The notes: generated by a model not told the origin, from the sequence alone. Shown: positions 42,900 through 51,854, numbered from the stretch's first letter. The stretch is 64,000 nt of DNA from an uncultured Lachnospiraceae bacterium (GCA_944380185.1 CALWGV010000038.1:62001-126000); one strand, 5' to 3'. Program-made: numbers and translations.

Positions 42900-44291
42900 T
42901 TATTTGGACTGAAGGCTCAGCCACTCATAAAGTGTAACCTCATTTCCATCCACCGTCACCGGACTTCCGTCGAAATCCGTGCTGCACAGATTCAGCAGAG
43001 AATATACCCAGCTGTTATGCCCGTTATAGGTGTTGCCATACTCCGGATCCACAATGGAATCATAGTAAGAGAAATGCAGGTTCTCCGCACCTGCCCCAAG
43101 AAGCCTCTCGTAGGTAGGAACCGAAGTGGCACTGGGATCCACAGTAGGATCAGCAGAACAGTGTACAAACCAGATCGGTATCCCTGCTATCGACTCGATC
43201 TGCTCATCACTGATCCACTCGTCCTGATATGCTTCGCATACCGGGAAGGCCGCCGCAAAATAGTCTGGATTGTCCAGAATTAATTTCATTGTCAGATAAC
43301 CGCCGTTGGAGCAGCCGCCCACATAAATCCGATCCGGATCCACTCCCGGATGGCTGGCCACATAATCCTCGATCAGAGCCATCACCGGCTCAGCATAGAT
43401 ACTGGATCCATCCGTGGTATAGGTATTCTCTCCCATATCCATCCACACAGTCTCCGCCTGCGGCAGAAGGATATAAGCCCCATCAAAAATTCCTTGCACT
43501 TCATCAGTGATAAAATTAGTCACCATCATGCCGCCGGTCACAAAGCCGATGTCTGTGCCGCCGCTACCGGCGCCGTGGAGCCAGACAATCAGAGGACTGC
43601 TTTCGCTGTCCGTCGCCGGCTCATAGGAAGCATAGGGGATAGTGATGCCGGATTCTTCATCGGTAAAGGAATCCGTGTCAAAACCCTCCTCATCGGGATG
43701 ATATACCGCATCCAGCTCATTCCATGTATCGCCGGTCACGGCATTTTCTACTGTATAATTGCAGGTAGCCCAGGCCTTCAAGCCAGTCCCCAGAGTATAA
43801 TAGGGAGATGCCAGAGTCGAAGAGGCCCCGACTCCCATCACCAGGGTCACATAACTGCCGTCCAAGGACTCGTTTCCCTGCTCATCGGAGCGATATACCG
43901 CCTGTACAGCGCGCTCGCCTCCGCCCAGAGAATTATTCTCCACGTCAAAACGCTCCACCGACACCCTATAGCTGTCGGCATCCAGATAATCCAGGGAAGC
44001 CGGATCACTCACCGGAATTACGACACGGCTGTAGTTGCTCCCCCAATTGTATACGTTCTGAATCAGAGAATAGGTGGGTGTCACCTCCACCACTTCACTG
44101 GCCTGCGCTTCCGTTTCTTCCGCAGAAGCCTCTGTGGTCTCCGCCTGCGCCTCCGTTGCTTCCGTCTGGTCCTGAGCAGCCGTCGTTGCAGAGGAATCGC
44201 CGCTGCATGCCATCACACCAAGGGACATAATCATTACCAATGCCAGGATAATCTGGCGGCTGAAACGCTTTGCTCCATCTCTTATTTTCAT
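42900..44291 (-). CDS. Secreted esterase/peptidase lipoprotein
   Basis: A 463-residue lipoprotein from an ATG at 44291 (AAAGGAGAGG upstream). It has a signal with lipobox LGVMAC, an acidic Ala/Thr/Glu linker, an immunoglobulin-like domain of about 75-180, and an alpha/beta hydrolase of the prolyl-oligopeptidase-like type. The nucleophile is S328 in VGGCSNGGYL, with the oxyanion WLHGAGSGG and the catalytic His probably in YNGHNSW near the end. It probably removes acyl or aromatic groups from plant polysaccharides or acts as a peptidase; the substrate is unknown. It follows the creatininase operon, separated by a terminator. Confidence 0.82.
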   Translation of the reverse strand: MKIRDGAKRFSRQIILALVMIMSLGVMACSGDSSATTAAQDQTEATEAQAETTEASAEETEAQASEVVEVTPTYSLIQNVYNWGSNYSRVVIPVSDPASLDYLDADSYRVSVERFDVENNSLGGGERAVQAVYRSDEQGNESLDGSYVTLVMGVGASSTLASPYYTLGTGLKAWATCNYTVENAVTGDTWNELDAVYHPDEEGFDTDSFTDEESGITIPYASYEPATDSESSPLIVWLHGAGSGGTDIGFVTGGMMVTNFITDEVQGIFDGAYILLPQAETVWMDMGENTYTTDGSSIYAEPVMALIEDYVASHPGVDPDRIYVGGCSNGGYLTMKLILDNPDYFAAAFPVCEAYQDEWISDEQIESIAGIPIWFVHCSADPTVDPSATSVPTYERLLGAGAENLHFSYYDSIVDPEYGNTYNGHNSWVYSLLNLCSTDFDGSPVTVDGNEVTLYEWLSLQSK

Positions 44292-44610
44292 ACGCCTCTC
44301 CTTTGTCATGTGTGCAAGAGCAAAAGGCCTTTTGCTCTTTGAGCATCTGCGATATCGCTTTACACATGTCAATATAGCACAATATTTGATTTCTGTGAAG
44401 CGCTTTTTTTAAATAATTTGATTCATTTTTTGTATAACCAACTCCTTTTTTGCGCTGTTTTTTGTATGTTTTGAGAGATTTTTCAATGTCCAAACTATAC
44501 AGTTTCGGCAAAAGGCGCTCTGCGGTACAAATGCCGGCAGAGCGCTTTCAACCTTAATGTCTTTTTTATCTATATCCCATTTCTGCATTACGCTGTTGTT
44601 TCAACTCCGG
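44292..44610. other. Leader of the esterase gene with a 24-bp palindrome and a terminator
   Basis: This 319-base gap holds no gene. At 44316-44339 there is a perfect 24-bp palindrome with half site AAGAGCAAAAGG, 25 bases before the esterase ATG. A terminator (44511-44548) for the creatininase gene reads on the minus strand as AAAGCGCTCTGC/GCAGAGCGCCTTT with a trailing TTTT. Confidence 0.7.
44511..44548 (-). terminator. Terminator of the IIC2-creatininase operon
   Basis: GGCGCTCTGC and GCAGAGCGCT form a 10-bp stem around a 13-base loop, with T-rich flanks on the minus strand. Confidence 0.75.
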
Positions 44611-45345
44611 TTATTCCAAGAGGCGATTAATAATATCCGACATATGTTCAATCAATTTTTCCGTGTAAACTCTTCCCTTCTCAGCCGTAGACACTGTAGG
44701 ATCCCCCAGCGCGCCTGTCTGCGTAAACTCCGTCCAGGGCATACAGCGATAATTCATCTCCTCACATCCTTCCGGATAATCCGATACTGCCCGCTCCATA
44801 TGGCAAAACTCGGGAGCCGCAGCCAGCATCATGGAAGTCTCAATTTCCGCCGCATGCATGCCGCTTCCTCTCCACAGAGGGGCCTCCATAATTCCTTCTG
44901 ATAATTTTACGTAATCTGTATAACAAAAATACCATACATTTTTCATATCGTATCGGTCATATAGTCTGCGGGCAGCCGCCTTCATGGCAGACTGATTTCC
45001 CATATGTCCCGAATGAAAAATAATATTGCGCGCCCCATGGTGCCGAAGGCTCAAGGCCACATCCGTCAGTACCCGAACCATCGTCTCCTCTGACAAGCTG
45101 ATGCTGCCCGGAAAATCTCTGGTCGACCAAACCTGTCCGAAGGGCATCACAGGTAGAAGAAGACTGTTCGTTCTTTCCGCAATGCCTGCCGCCAATGTGC
45201 TGCCCAAAACATTATCCGTACACAGCGGCAAATGGTAGCCATGCTCCTCTACTGAGCCCAGAGACACAATCACCGCCTTGGCTTTTGGAATCCTCTCTTT
45301 GGCCTCCGGCCACGTCATTCTGTCATACATGATTCTTTCATCCAT
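44611..45345 (-). CDS. Creatininase-family amidohydrolase
   Basis: A 244-residue protein of the creatininase fold, with family metal sites GSVEEHGYHLPLCTDN and IIFHSGHMGNQ. Known members include creatininase, a formamidopyrimidine deformylase and a lactam/lactone hydrolase of inositol breakdown. No creatine or purine genes are here. Its start overlaps the stop of the second UlaA-type permease by 8 bases, so the enzyme probably acts on the substrate brought in by that permease, maybe opening a lactone or amide ring. Confidence 0.88.
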   Translation of the reverse strand: MDERIMYDRMTWPEAKERIPKAKAVIVSLGSVEEHGYHLPLCTDNVLGSTLAAGIAERTNSLLLPVMPFGQVWSTRDFPGSISLSEETMVRVLTDVALSLRHHGARNIIFHSGHMGNQSAMKAAARRLYDRYDMKNVWYFCYTDYVKLSEGIMEAPLWRGSGMHAAEIETSMMLAAAPEFCHMERAVSDYPEGCEEMNYRCMPWTEFTQTGALGDPTVSTAEKGRVYTEKLIEHMSDIINRLLE

Positions 45346-46819
45346 TCTGCCCGCTCCCTTCTGCTCTGCTTTTCATCTTTTTTGCCTTTGCGCCCTCATA
45401 ATCCGTCGCAATCTCAAAATATCCCTCTTTATTTCTCCGATATTGCAGCTGGGGTATGGCCAGCAAAAACAAAACTACCAGAGCCAATCCAATATAACCG
45501 GCATATTTAAAAAGTACACCTGCCCAGGGCCAGAACACCTCAAAATCAAAATTGCCATACCAGCCTCCATAAGACGCTGTACGGAAAAATCCAGCTGCAA
45601 AGGCCCCTCCCAATACTTGAATTAAGCCGGAAGCAAAAGTCAGAATCGCCACCGCCCGGATTCCTCCGCGCTTGTTGGCAAAGCAGGCGATGGTCGCGTT
45701 ATCAAAGAAAACCGGAACAAACCCCGTAATAACCAGCACCGGACTATGGAATACCACCAGACCAAGTATGGCCAGAAACTGCCCCAGCACGCCAAACAGG
45801 AAGCCAAACATCATGGTATTCTCCGGCGCAAAGCCGTAGGTAGCCGCACAATCGATTCCCGCCATAGATCCCGGCAGAAGTTTCTCCGATATGCCATGGA
45901 AAGATTCCGATAATTCCGCCACGAACATCCGCACGCCAAGCAAAAGAATACTCATGTACACAGAAAATTTCAGGGATTTTTCCACCACATAGAAGGCAAA
46001 GTTCTGCGTGGCGGCGAAACTGGAATCAATCTCGTGAAGCAGATCCGGCCCCAGAATTGTCATCAGCACGCCAAAGAACAGGATCATCAGTACACCGCTG
46101 GACACTACATTGTCACTGAAGATCGAAAGCCAGCCGGGCAGCTTCAGCTCATCCACCGACTTGCTTCCCTTCCCGATCTTTCCCGCCAGACGATAGGCGG
46201 CCCATACGCCGAACATCTGATTGTGCCCTACAACAAACCCAGCCCCATCCGTCAGTTCCTGACATGCCTCCACAGTCAGATTTGTCGTCGCCCCCCAATA
46301 CACTCCCATCAAAATGCCGGTACAGATAATAATGGTCAAATCCGAGGCATTGGGAAACGCAAACAGAACCAGCCAAACCACGAGAGAACATTGGCATACC
46401 ATCGTATGTCCCGTGATCATCAGCGAACGGATTTTCGTAAAACGCTTCAGCGCCACCAACAGAATATTGATAAAGAATCCCAGAATCAGCACTGACATTC
46501 CCAGCGAAACACTTCTGCCCATTTCCACGATTAAATTTTCCGCCGCAATCTGCCCATAATAGGGATCAATCACCGCAGCCGACATATTAAAGCGCTCATT
46601 AAGCCCCACCAGAATCGGACGAAAATTATTAACCAGTCCTCCGGATCCCTCGCTGAGAATCAGATATCCCACCGTGGCCTTGATAAATCCGGCAAAGGCC
46701 GTATAGAACGGTCGCTTCAGCAGCAAATAACCGACGAAAACAATGATGCCGATAAAGAATGCCGGTTTGGCAAAAATATTGTAGTTAAAAAAATTCCATA
46801 ATCCCATCAAAAACTCCAT
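45338..46819 (-). CDS. Second PTS ascorbate-family IIC permease (orphan)
   Basis: A 493-residue UlaA-type permease, clearly related to the one at 39434-40888: shared LTDGAGFVVGHNQMFGVW, LPGWLSIFSDN, VRMFVAELSESFHGISEK and PGSMAGIDCAATYGF. No IIA or IIB gene lies next to it, so it must borrow the other locus' UlaB/UlaC or ones elsewhere. It starts an operon with the creatininase gene. ATG at 46819 after AGGAGG at 10 bases; the longer frame is not needed. Confidence 0.9.
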   Translation of the reverse strand: MEFLMGLWNFFNYNIFAKPAFFIGIIVFVGYLLLKRPFYTAFAGFIKATVGYLILSEGSGGLVNNFRPILVGLNERFNMSAAVIDPYYGQIAAENLIVEMGRSVSLGMSVLILGFFINILLVALKRFTKIRSLMITGHTMVCQCSLVVWLVLFAFPNASDLTIIICTGILMGVYWGATTNLTVEACQELTDGAGFVVGHNQMFGVWAAYRLAGKIGKGSKSVDELKLPGWLSIFSDNVVSSGVLMILFFGVLMTILGPDLLHEIDSSFAATQNFAFYVVEKSLKFSVYMSILLLGVRMFVAELSESFHGISEKLLPGSMAGIDCAATYGFAPENTMMFGFLFGVLGQFLAILGLVVFHSPVLVITGFVPVFFDNATIACFANKRGGIRAVAILTFASGLIQVLGGAFAAGFFRTASYGGWYGNFDFEVFWPWAGVLFKYAGYIGLALVVLFLLAIPQLQYRRNKEGYFEIATDYEGAKAKKMKSRAEGSGQNG

Positions 46820-46885
46820 AGATCGTGTGCCTCCTCCACTTTGCAGGCGCTTCCTGTAATTATGCACTGCATCTTGTTATCTTTT

Positions 46886-46942
46886 CCGTTAGTTCCCCCA
46901 TAAGACTATTTAACTGTTAGTTTCCCCGGCGAGACTGTTTAA
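46886..46942. repeat. Tandem direct repeat, two units of about 28 bases
   Basis: Units share [CT]GTTAGTT[CT]CCCC and GACT[AG]TTTAA with one indel. They lie just before the IIC gene start on the minus strand and could be two regulator binding sites. Confidence 0.55.
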
Positions 46943-46988
46943 TCGTTTTTTATGATACTTTATCATCATTCCTTTCTTTAATGGCATT

Positions 46989-47170
46989 TTTGATATTTTT
47001 TATCCCTGTTTTTCTTAACTATATCCCATTATATGACCATTTGTCAAGGATATATTTGATATTTTTCAAATCTTTTTGTCAGTCTGCTCATAACAACATG
47101 GGTGATTTTCTCCCTTATACGGGATATTCCTCTTACTCTTTCAACTATCTAGGCGTTATTTGATATTTTT
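46989..47170. repeat. Three copies of TTTGATATTTTT
   Basis: Exact 12-base repeats at 46989-47000, 47055-47066 and 47159-47170 in the same direction, spaced 66 and 104 bases. Confidence 0.6.
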
Positions 47171-47346
47171 ATTGATTATTTTTTCATTTAATCAATCCAG
47201 TGGTGCTTGTCTCTGCCGTTTTTCTTTTCTTACTTTTTCTTAAATCACGTTAATTCTCCTTGAAAATTATCACAAATTCGTATATTCTATAAGTAAATGG
47301 ATACAAGCTTTCAAATAAAGAATGTTTGCATCGAGAGGTAATGATC

Positions 47347-48141
47347 ATGAAAAACAAAAAGTCTGTAGTGGAAATGCGCCGTGCGCAGATTCTCAACACA
47401 CTCCACGAAAATCCGCATATGAAGGTAGACGGTCTGGCTGAGCTTTTAGGCGTCTCCTCGATCACCATACGAAGGGATCTGCAGCTTTTGGAGTCCCGCG
47501 GTCTGGTCAAGCGGCTCTACGGCAAAGTAAAAATCGCCGATCCGCTGCAGTCCACCGGTCATCTGACCAACTCGTCGCATCTGCGAGAAATGCAGGCAAT
47601 AGCCCTCTACGTGGCCAAAAATATGATCAACAACGGCGACACGATTTTTTTGAATGCAGGGCAGACTGTCAGCAAAGTCCTGGACTATATCGAGCCGGAT
47701 ATCGATGTGACTTTTATTACCAATAATCTTCTGGCCATTTCCGCCAACGTGCCTGCCAACGTGCATATCATGATTACCGGCGGGGAACTTTTGCCCTCTC
47801 ACAATGCCTTGGTCGGCGAGTTCACCGTGCCGTCCCTGCGTACTGTCGTCGCCTCCAAGACCTTTTTAGGCGTCAACGGCATCAGCGCCGCCGGCGGTCT
47901 TACCACCTCCACCATTCAGACAGTGGTGGTGGCCCGCACGATGATTGAATGCTGCAACGGGCCCATCATTGTCCTGGCAGACTCAAGCAAAATAGGCAAA
48001 AGGCTGAATTTTCATTTCGGCGATATTGAAAAAATATCCTACCTGGTCACGGACACCAAAGCTGACCCGGAGGAGATCGCCCGGATTCAGGCCGCCGGCG
48101 TCAAGGTGATTTTAGTCGACCCCGATACTATTTTCAACTGA
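47347..48141 (+). CDS. DeoR-family regulator, UlaR-like
   Basis: A 264-residue DeoR/GlpR-type repressor: HTH in KVDGLAELLGVSSITIRRDLQLLE and a C-terminal sensor with FLNAGQTVSKVLDYIE and LADSSKIGKR. It lies upstream of ulaG, in the same direction, and is divergent from the orphan IIC operon. Since UlaR of E. coli is also a DeoR protein, it is a natural candidate to control both. ATG at 47347 chosen over nearby ATGs because of GAGAGGTAATGATC. Confidence 0.87.
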   Translation: MKNKKSVVEMRRAQILNTLHENPHMKVDGLAELLGVSSITIRRDLQLLESRGLVKRLYGKVKIADPLQSTGHLTNSSHLREMQAIALYVAKNMINNGDTIFLNAGQTVSKVLDYIEPDIDVTFITNNLLAISANVPANVHIMITGGELLPSHNALVGEFTVPSLRTVVASKTFLGVNGISAAGGLTTSTIQTVVVARTMIECCNGPIIVLADSSKIGKRLNFHFGDIEKISYLVTDTKADPEEIARIQAAGVKVILVDPDTIFN

Positions 48142-48266
48142 TCCAAAAACAGTCTGTAAAAGCAGCTTTAATGTAATTTTAGGGACTATTTTATCAATTA
48201 TAGGCACTTTTTCCTATAAATAATGATAAGTTGTTCAAAAAACAGGGCGTTTTTGCGTTTTGTCTC

Positions 48267-48295
48267 TTGCAATAATTTAGCAGCTTGTATATAAT
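48267..48295 (+). promoter_or_regulatory. Promoter of ulaG
   Basis: TTGCAA (48267-48272) and a perfect TATAAT (48290-48295) are 17 bases apart; a small hairpin CCGGG-GCACG-CCCGG (48308-48322) lies in the leader. Confidence 0.7.
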
Positions 48296-48349
48296 AGAGT
48301 TAGCTGCCGGGGCACGCCCGGTAAAAATAAAAAGAAAAGGAGATAAACT

Positions 48350-49465
48350 ATGCCTAACGTAAAAGACGTTACAAGAGATGGTTGGATTCTCAGCACTTTC
48401 CCTGAGTGGGGAACCTGGCTGAATGAAGAAATTGATGAAACCGTCGTGGAGCCCGGCAAATTTGCCATGTGGTGGCTTGGCTGTACCGGCCTCTGGGTAA
48501 AGAGCGAGGGTGGTACTAACATCACCGTCGACTACTGGTGCGGTTCCGGTAAGAGAACACACAAGAAGAATGGTGGGAAAATTTCCCCCAGTCATCAGAT
48601 GGCCAGAATGTGCGGCGGCGTGAAGATGCAACCCAATCTGCGTGCGGTGCCCGCTGTTATTGATCCTTTTGCTATCACTCAGCTGGATGCGGTGCTGGCT
48701 TCCCATACTCACACCGATCACATTGACATCAATCTGGCCGCCGCTGTTTTGAACAACTTAAAGGGCAGAATGGTTATGGTCAATGGTGAGGAGAGAGAGG
48801 TCCCCTTCATCGGTTCCAAATATGCCACCGATATGTGGAGAAGCTGGGGCGTGCCGGAAGACAGACTGATCACCGTAAGACCTGGTTCCGTGGTGCAGGT
48901 CGGCGACATCAAGATCACTGCCGTGGAGTCCTATGACCGCACGATTCTGATTACCGACCCGCCAGTAGGCGAGCCCGCCATCACTGATTTCAAGGGCGTT
49001 GTTCCGGATGATATGGATGACCGCGCAGTAAGCTACGTGATCGAAACTCCCGCCGGCACCATCTACCACAGCGGCGATTCTCATTTCGGCAACGGCTTTG
49101 CCAAACACGGCAATGAGTTTGATATTAATGTGGCCTTCGGTTCCTTCGGTGAGAACCCCCGCGGCGTCACTGACAAGATGACCGCCAGCGACATTTTGAG
49201 AATGGCTGAGAATCTGAAGTGCGATGTGATTATTCCTTATCATCATGACATCTGGACCAACTTCAAGGCTGACACCAACGAGATCCTGGTGCTTTGGAAT
49301 ATGAGAAAGAATCGCCTGAACTATAAGTTCAAACCTTTCATCTGGGATGTGGGCGGCAAATTTGTGTGGCCCGATGACAAGGATAAGATCGAGTATCATT
49401 ATCCCAGAGGCTTTGATGACTGCTTCACCAACCCCATCAACCTGCCTTATCCCAGCTTCCTGTAA
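48350..49465 (+). CDS. ulaG: L-ascorbate-6-phosphate lactonase
   Basis: A 371-residue metallo-beta-lactamase-fold enzyme of the UlaG group, opening the lactone of L-ascorbate 6-phosphate to 3-keto-L-gulonate 6-phosphate. The metal motif is HTHTDHID (H119 onward), with a further HSGDSHFG metal site and a C-terminal YHHDIW. Slightly longer than the 354 residues in E. coli. Start: ATG after AAAAGGAGATAAACT. The following step enzyme UlaD is not in the window. Confidence 0.93.
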   Translation: MPNVKDVTRDGWILSTFPEWGTWLNEEIDETVVEPGKFAMWWLGCTGLWVKSEGGTNITVDYWCGSGKRTHKKNGGKISPSHQMARMCGGVKMQPNLRAVPAVIDPFAITQLDAVLASHTHTDHIDINLAAAVLNNLKGRMVMVNGEEREVPFIGSKYATDMWRSWGVPEDRLITVRPGSVVQVGDIKITAVESYDRTILITDPPVGEPAITDFKGVVPDDMDDRAVSYVIETPAGTIYHSGDSHFGNGFAKHGNEFDINVAFGSFGENPRGVTDKMTASDILRMAENLKCDVIIPYHHDIWTNFKADTNEILVLWNMRKNRLNYKFKPFIWDVGGKFVWPDDKDKIEYHYPRGFDDCFTNPINLPYPSFL

Positions 49466-49508
49466 GACATATTCCGGGAATTCTGGAAAGAAAACCTTTT
49501 ACCAGCAC

Positions 49509-49540
49509 AAAAGGAGCGCCGCGAATGCAGCGCTCCTTTT
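49509..49540. terminator. Convergent terminator between ulaG and the rdhA-like gene
   Basis: AAAAGGAGCGC and GCGCTCCTTTT form an 11-bp stem with T tracts on both strands. Confidence 0.85.
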
Positions 49541-49588
49541 TCAATTCCTTTGTCCAATGAAACTGCAAAGTCCTCTCCCACAATATTT

Positions 49589-50944
49589 TCAGAGATAACG
49601 GCTGGCAATATCCAGCTCCGGTCCGTCCTTTCTCTCCCACCAATTCTCCGGATCACGAGAGACAGGCAGGGGCTCGGCCAGGGGAATATGTCCCGCTGCC
49701 ATCTCCGGCACTTTGGCCAGAAACTCCCTGTACTTTGCCGGATCCGGCTCGCTGAAAGGACAGCGGGCAATGCAGACGCCGCAGTTGGATCCCGTGCGGT
49801 AAAACATATCGCGGCAGCGCATGGTCCGGCGAAAATACGCCTCATGTCCCGGGTTGCTCCAGGGGCCCTGTGGTATCCACCCCGGCTCGTCCGCCGAGGA
49901 AATGGCCCCTGACAGACAATACCGCGAGCAAATCCGGCATCTTGCGCAGTATTCTCTCACTCCCATGGATATGGGAAGCGTCGCCGCCAGCGGCAGATCT
50001 GTGGCCATGGCAGCCAGACGCATCATGGAGCCGTATTCCGGGCTGATCACCGTATCGATACGGCACTGCTCTCCTATTCCGCCGAGAACAGCGAAGGCCG
50101 GATAAATGCCAAATCCATTCATGATGGTGGCTCCATAGGAATGGTAGCCCAGAGCCCGGATGAATTCATGAAGCTGATTATATATGGTGTACAGCCGCAC
50201 ATAAGCCTGCATGGTCGTCCCTCGGGACAGAGGGGAAGGTGCCTGGGCGAGCCCCAGCCCAGACATGGGAATACTGTAGACAATGACCCAAGCAGCCCTT
50301 CGAGGAATCACCCGTTTTTGGGGCGTCTCATAGCCCACCTCCACATCCTCGAAGATGGTCTGAGGACCGTCTTTTTCCTCCTCCAGATAGATAAGCTTGC
50401 GGGTAGTCTCGTCCTGGAGCTCCACAAAGCCCACCGCCGCAGCGCCCATCAGCCGCAGCGCCCTGGCAATCATAACGGAGTTTTCCTCCGGCGAGCCCTG
50501 ATGCGGCCTTGTCCCCCGCTCCTGCGGCGTCCGTGCCCGGCCCGGTCCCATAAAGGACAGCGCAGGAATCGTGTTGGAAAAGCACTCGTTGACAGCCACA
50601 TCTTTCGCCGTGTATCCCGGCGTACCTTTTCCCTCCCGGCTGCGGAGGTTTTCCGCTTTATATTCCACCAGTTTCTGATGCGCTTCCTCGCCCCGGTAGA
50701 CGCGATCTGACTTGCGGGTACTCTTCCACTCGCAAAATCTCTCCATATGCTGCCAGTCGATGGCAAAAGTAGGCGTCTCCACCTCCCGGGCAACTCCCTC
50801 CCGGAGCTTACCCCAGCTGGGATTCATCTCGCGCGGCAGCACACATCTGGGCCTGTAGACCCATAACGCCGTCTGCCTCTCCCGTCCCCTACCTTCTTCC
50901 CGTCTTTCCCTATCTTCTTCCTGCCTTTCCCGCTCTTCTCCCAT
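49589..50944 (-). CDS. Reductive-dehalogenase-family protein (RdhA-like), no Tat signal
   Basis: A 451-residue corrinoid iron-sulfur protein of the RdhA type. It has the central cobamide region, FIRALGYHSYG and VISPEYGSMMRLAAMATDLPL, matching the ALGYHAI and ITPEFGPRVR motifs of known reductive dehalogenases. A Tyr (Y248 in QAYVRLY) lies where the family's catalytic Tyr is found. Two 4Fe-4S sites follow: C333, C336, C339, C343 and C377, C388, C391, C395. There is no Tat signal or membrane anchor, so it is cytosolic. The N-terminus is unusual, very rich in Glu and Arg. It differs from QueG, which is shorter and ends differently. Downstream of a membrane TPR-like gene by 34 bases. Substrate unknown. 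Confidence 0.87.
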   Translation of the reverse strand: MGEERERQEEDRERREEGRGRERQTALWVYRPRCVLPREMNPSWGKLREGVAREVETPTFAIDWQHMERFCEWKSTRKSDRVYRGEEAHQKLVEYKAENLRSREGKGTPGYTAKDVAVNECFSNTIPALSFMGPGRARTPQERGTRPHQGSPEENSVMIARALRLMGAAAVGFVELQDETTRKLIYLEEEKDGPQTIFEDVEVGYETPQKRVIPRRAAWVIVYSIPMSGLGLAQAPSPLSRGTTMQAYVRLYTIYNQLHEFIRALGYHSYGATIMNGFGIYPAFAVLGGIGEQCRIDTVISPEYGSMMRLAAMATDLPLAATLPISMGVREYCARCRICSRYCLSGAISSADEPGWIPQGPWSNPGHEAYFRRTMRCRDMFYRTGSNCGVCIARCPFSEPDPAKYREFLAKVPEMAAGHIPLAEPLPVSRDPENWWERKDGPELDIASRYL

Positions 50945-50978
50945 TTCTCCCCCTGCACTTTCTCCTCTATTTCCGGTG

Positions 50979-51776
50979 TCAGCTCATTTTCAGCTCATTC
51001 AGAAAAGAAATCATCGCTTCGTTTTTGCCTGCCGCTTTTTTGGCTCGTTCCCTGTATTCCTCCATGTCACCTGTGCGGCCGATTTTGGCAGCAATACGGG
51101 CCTGCAGCGCATAGCAGTGCATCAGCTCGCGTTTATTCATATTGCGCACGTCCGCCTTGGCTATCCGGTTCCATGCCTCCATTCCGCTGCCCCGGTAGAA
51201 GCTGTAGGCGGCCGCCACCACGTCCCAGTTATAGAAATAAGCGCCCTTCATATGCTTGCCCTTGGAGCTGGTACGGCCGCGAAGTCCCATCAGCTGTTTG
51301 TGCGCCGTCTCCATTTTCTCCTCATCGCCTAGCTCCCCGTACATGGTCATCTGACTGTGACGCGCCACCAGAACCACATCATAGTTGCGCAGCTTCTCGT
51401 AGGTAAGTCCCTCTATGTAAGCGCCGAGCCTGTCATAATCCCGCAGATCCACATAGGCAAGCATTCGCATAATATCCAGGGAGGAGTCGAAGGTTTTCAG
51501 AATATCCGCCTTTTTTACTCTCTCAGCCTGTGCAAGCGCCTTTTTCGGGTCACCCATAAAAACCAGATTCTTTGTGGCCTGATCGAAATTAAAGCGCAGA
51601 TACTCATACAGCAGGGCTCCTCCGCCGAAAAATACCCCCACGACAATGTAGATCAGACGAGTACCGGTATCTGCCGCCGTCACCGCCGAGTAAACAATAT
51701 AGGCAAAGAAAACAATGTAGATAGCCACATTCAAAAGCACTCTCAGCTGATAGGAAATCTGGTATCTTTTCTTCAC
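50979..51776 (-). CDS. Membrane protein with TPR-like helical repeats
   Basis: A 265-residue protein with two membrane helices (about 11-30 and 39-60) followed by a helical repeat domain (about 65-262) like a tetratricopeptide fold. I cannot name a family. It starts with GTG at 51776 after GGAGG. It lies 34 bases upstream of the rdhA-like gene and in the same direction, so the two are probably one transcript; it may anchor or assist the RdhA-like protein. Confidence 0.7.
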   Translation of the reverse strand: MKKRYQISYQLRVLLNVAIYIVFFAYIVYSAVTAADTGTRLIYIVVGVFFGGGALLYEYLRFNFDQATKNLVFMGDPKKALAQAERVKKADILKTFDSSLDIMRMLAYVDLRDYDRLGAYIEGLTYEKLRNYDVVLVARHSQMTMYGELGDEEKMETAHKQLMGLRGRTSSKGKHMKGAYFYNWDVVAAAYSFYRGSGMEAWNRIAKADVRNMNKRELMHCYALQARIAAKIGRTGDMEEYRERAKKAAGKNEAMISFLNELKMS

Positions 51777-51837
51777 GGGAATCCCCCCTCCAGTTTTGTC
51801 ATTTTTAAGCTAGATTTTCAAAAAAGCTTCTATAAAT

Positions 51838-51854
51838 TATGATAAAAAATCATA
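51838..51854. promoter_or_regulatory. Inverted repeat TATGAT-N5-ATCATA
   Basis: A perfect 6-bp inverted repeat with a 5-base spacer in the AT-rich divergent region between the TPR-like gene and the small membrane gene. It resembles a CRP/FNR-type half-site pair (TGAT/ATCA) but with a longer spacer. Confidence 0.4.

Larger units (their letters stand above)
46820..47346. other. Divergent regulatory region with repeated motifs
   Basis: A 527-base AT-rich gap between the orphan IIC and DeoR genes, with no gene. It holds two direct repeats of about 28 bases at 46886-46913 and 46914-46942 (cores GTTAGTTCCCCC and GTTAGTTTCCCC, then GACTATTTAA and GACTGTTTAA). It also has three exact copies of TTTGATATTTTT at 46989-47000, 47055-47066 and 47159-47170. 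These are candidates for operator sites of the divergent DeoR regulator. Confidence 0.6.

Noticed and set aside
44393..44408. Catabolite-responsive (cre) site GTGAAGCGCTTTTT
   Set aside because: Only one half of the cre palindrome is matched; the other half is a T run.
49589..50944. Epoxyqueuosine reductase (QueG) as the identity of the corrinoid protein
   Set aside because: QueG is shorter and lacks the ISPEYG-type and ALGYH region and the CxxxFxxxGxxCGxCxxxCPF end, which match reductive dehalogenases.
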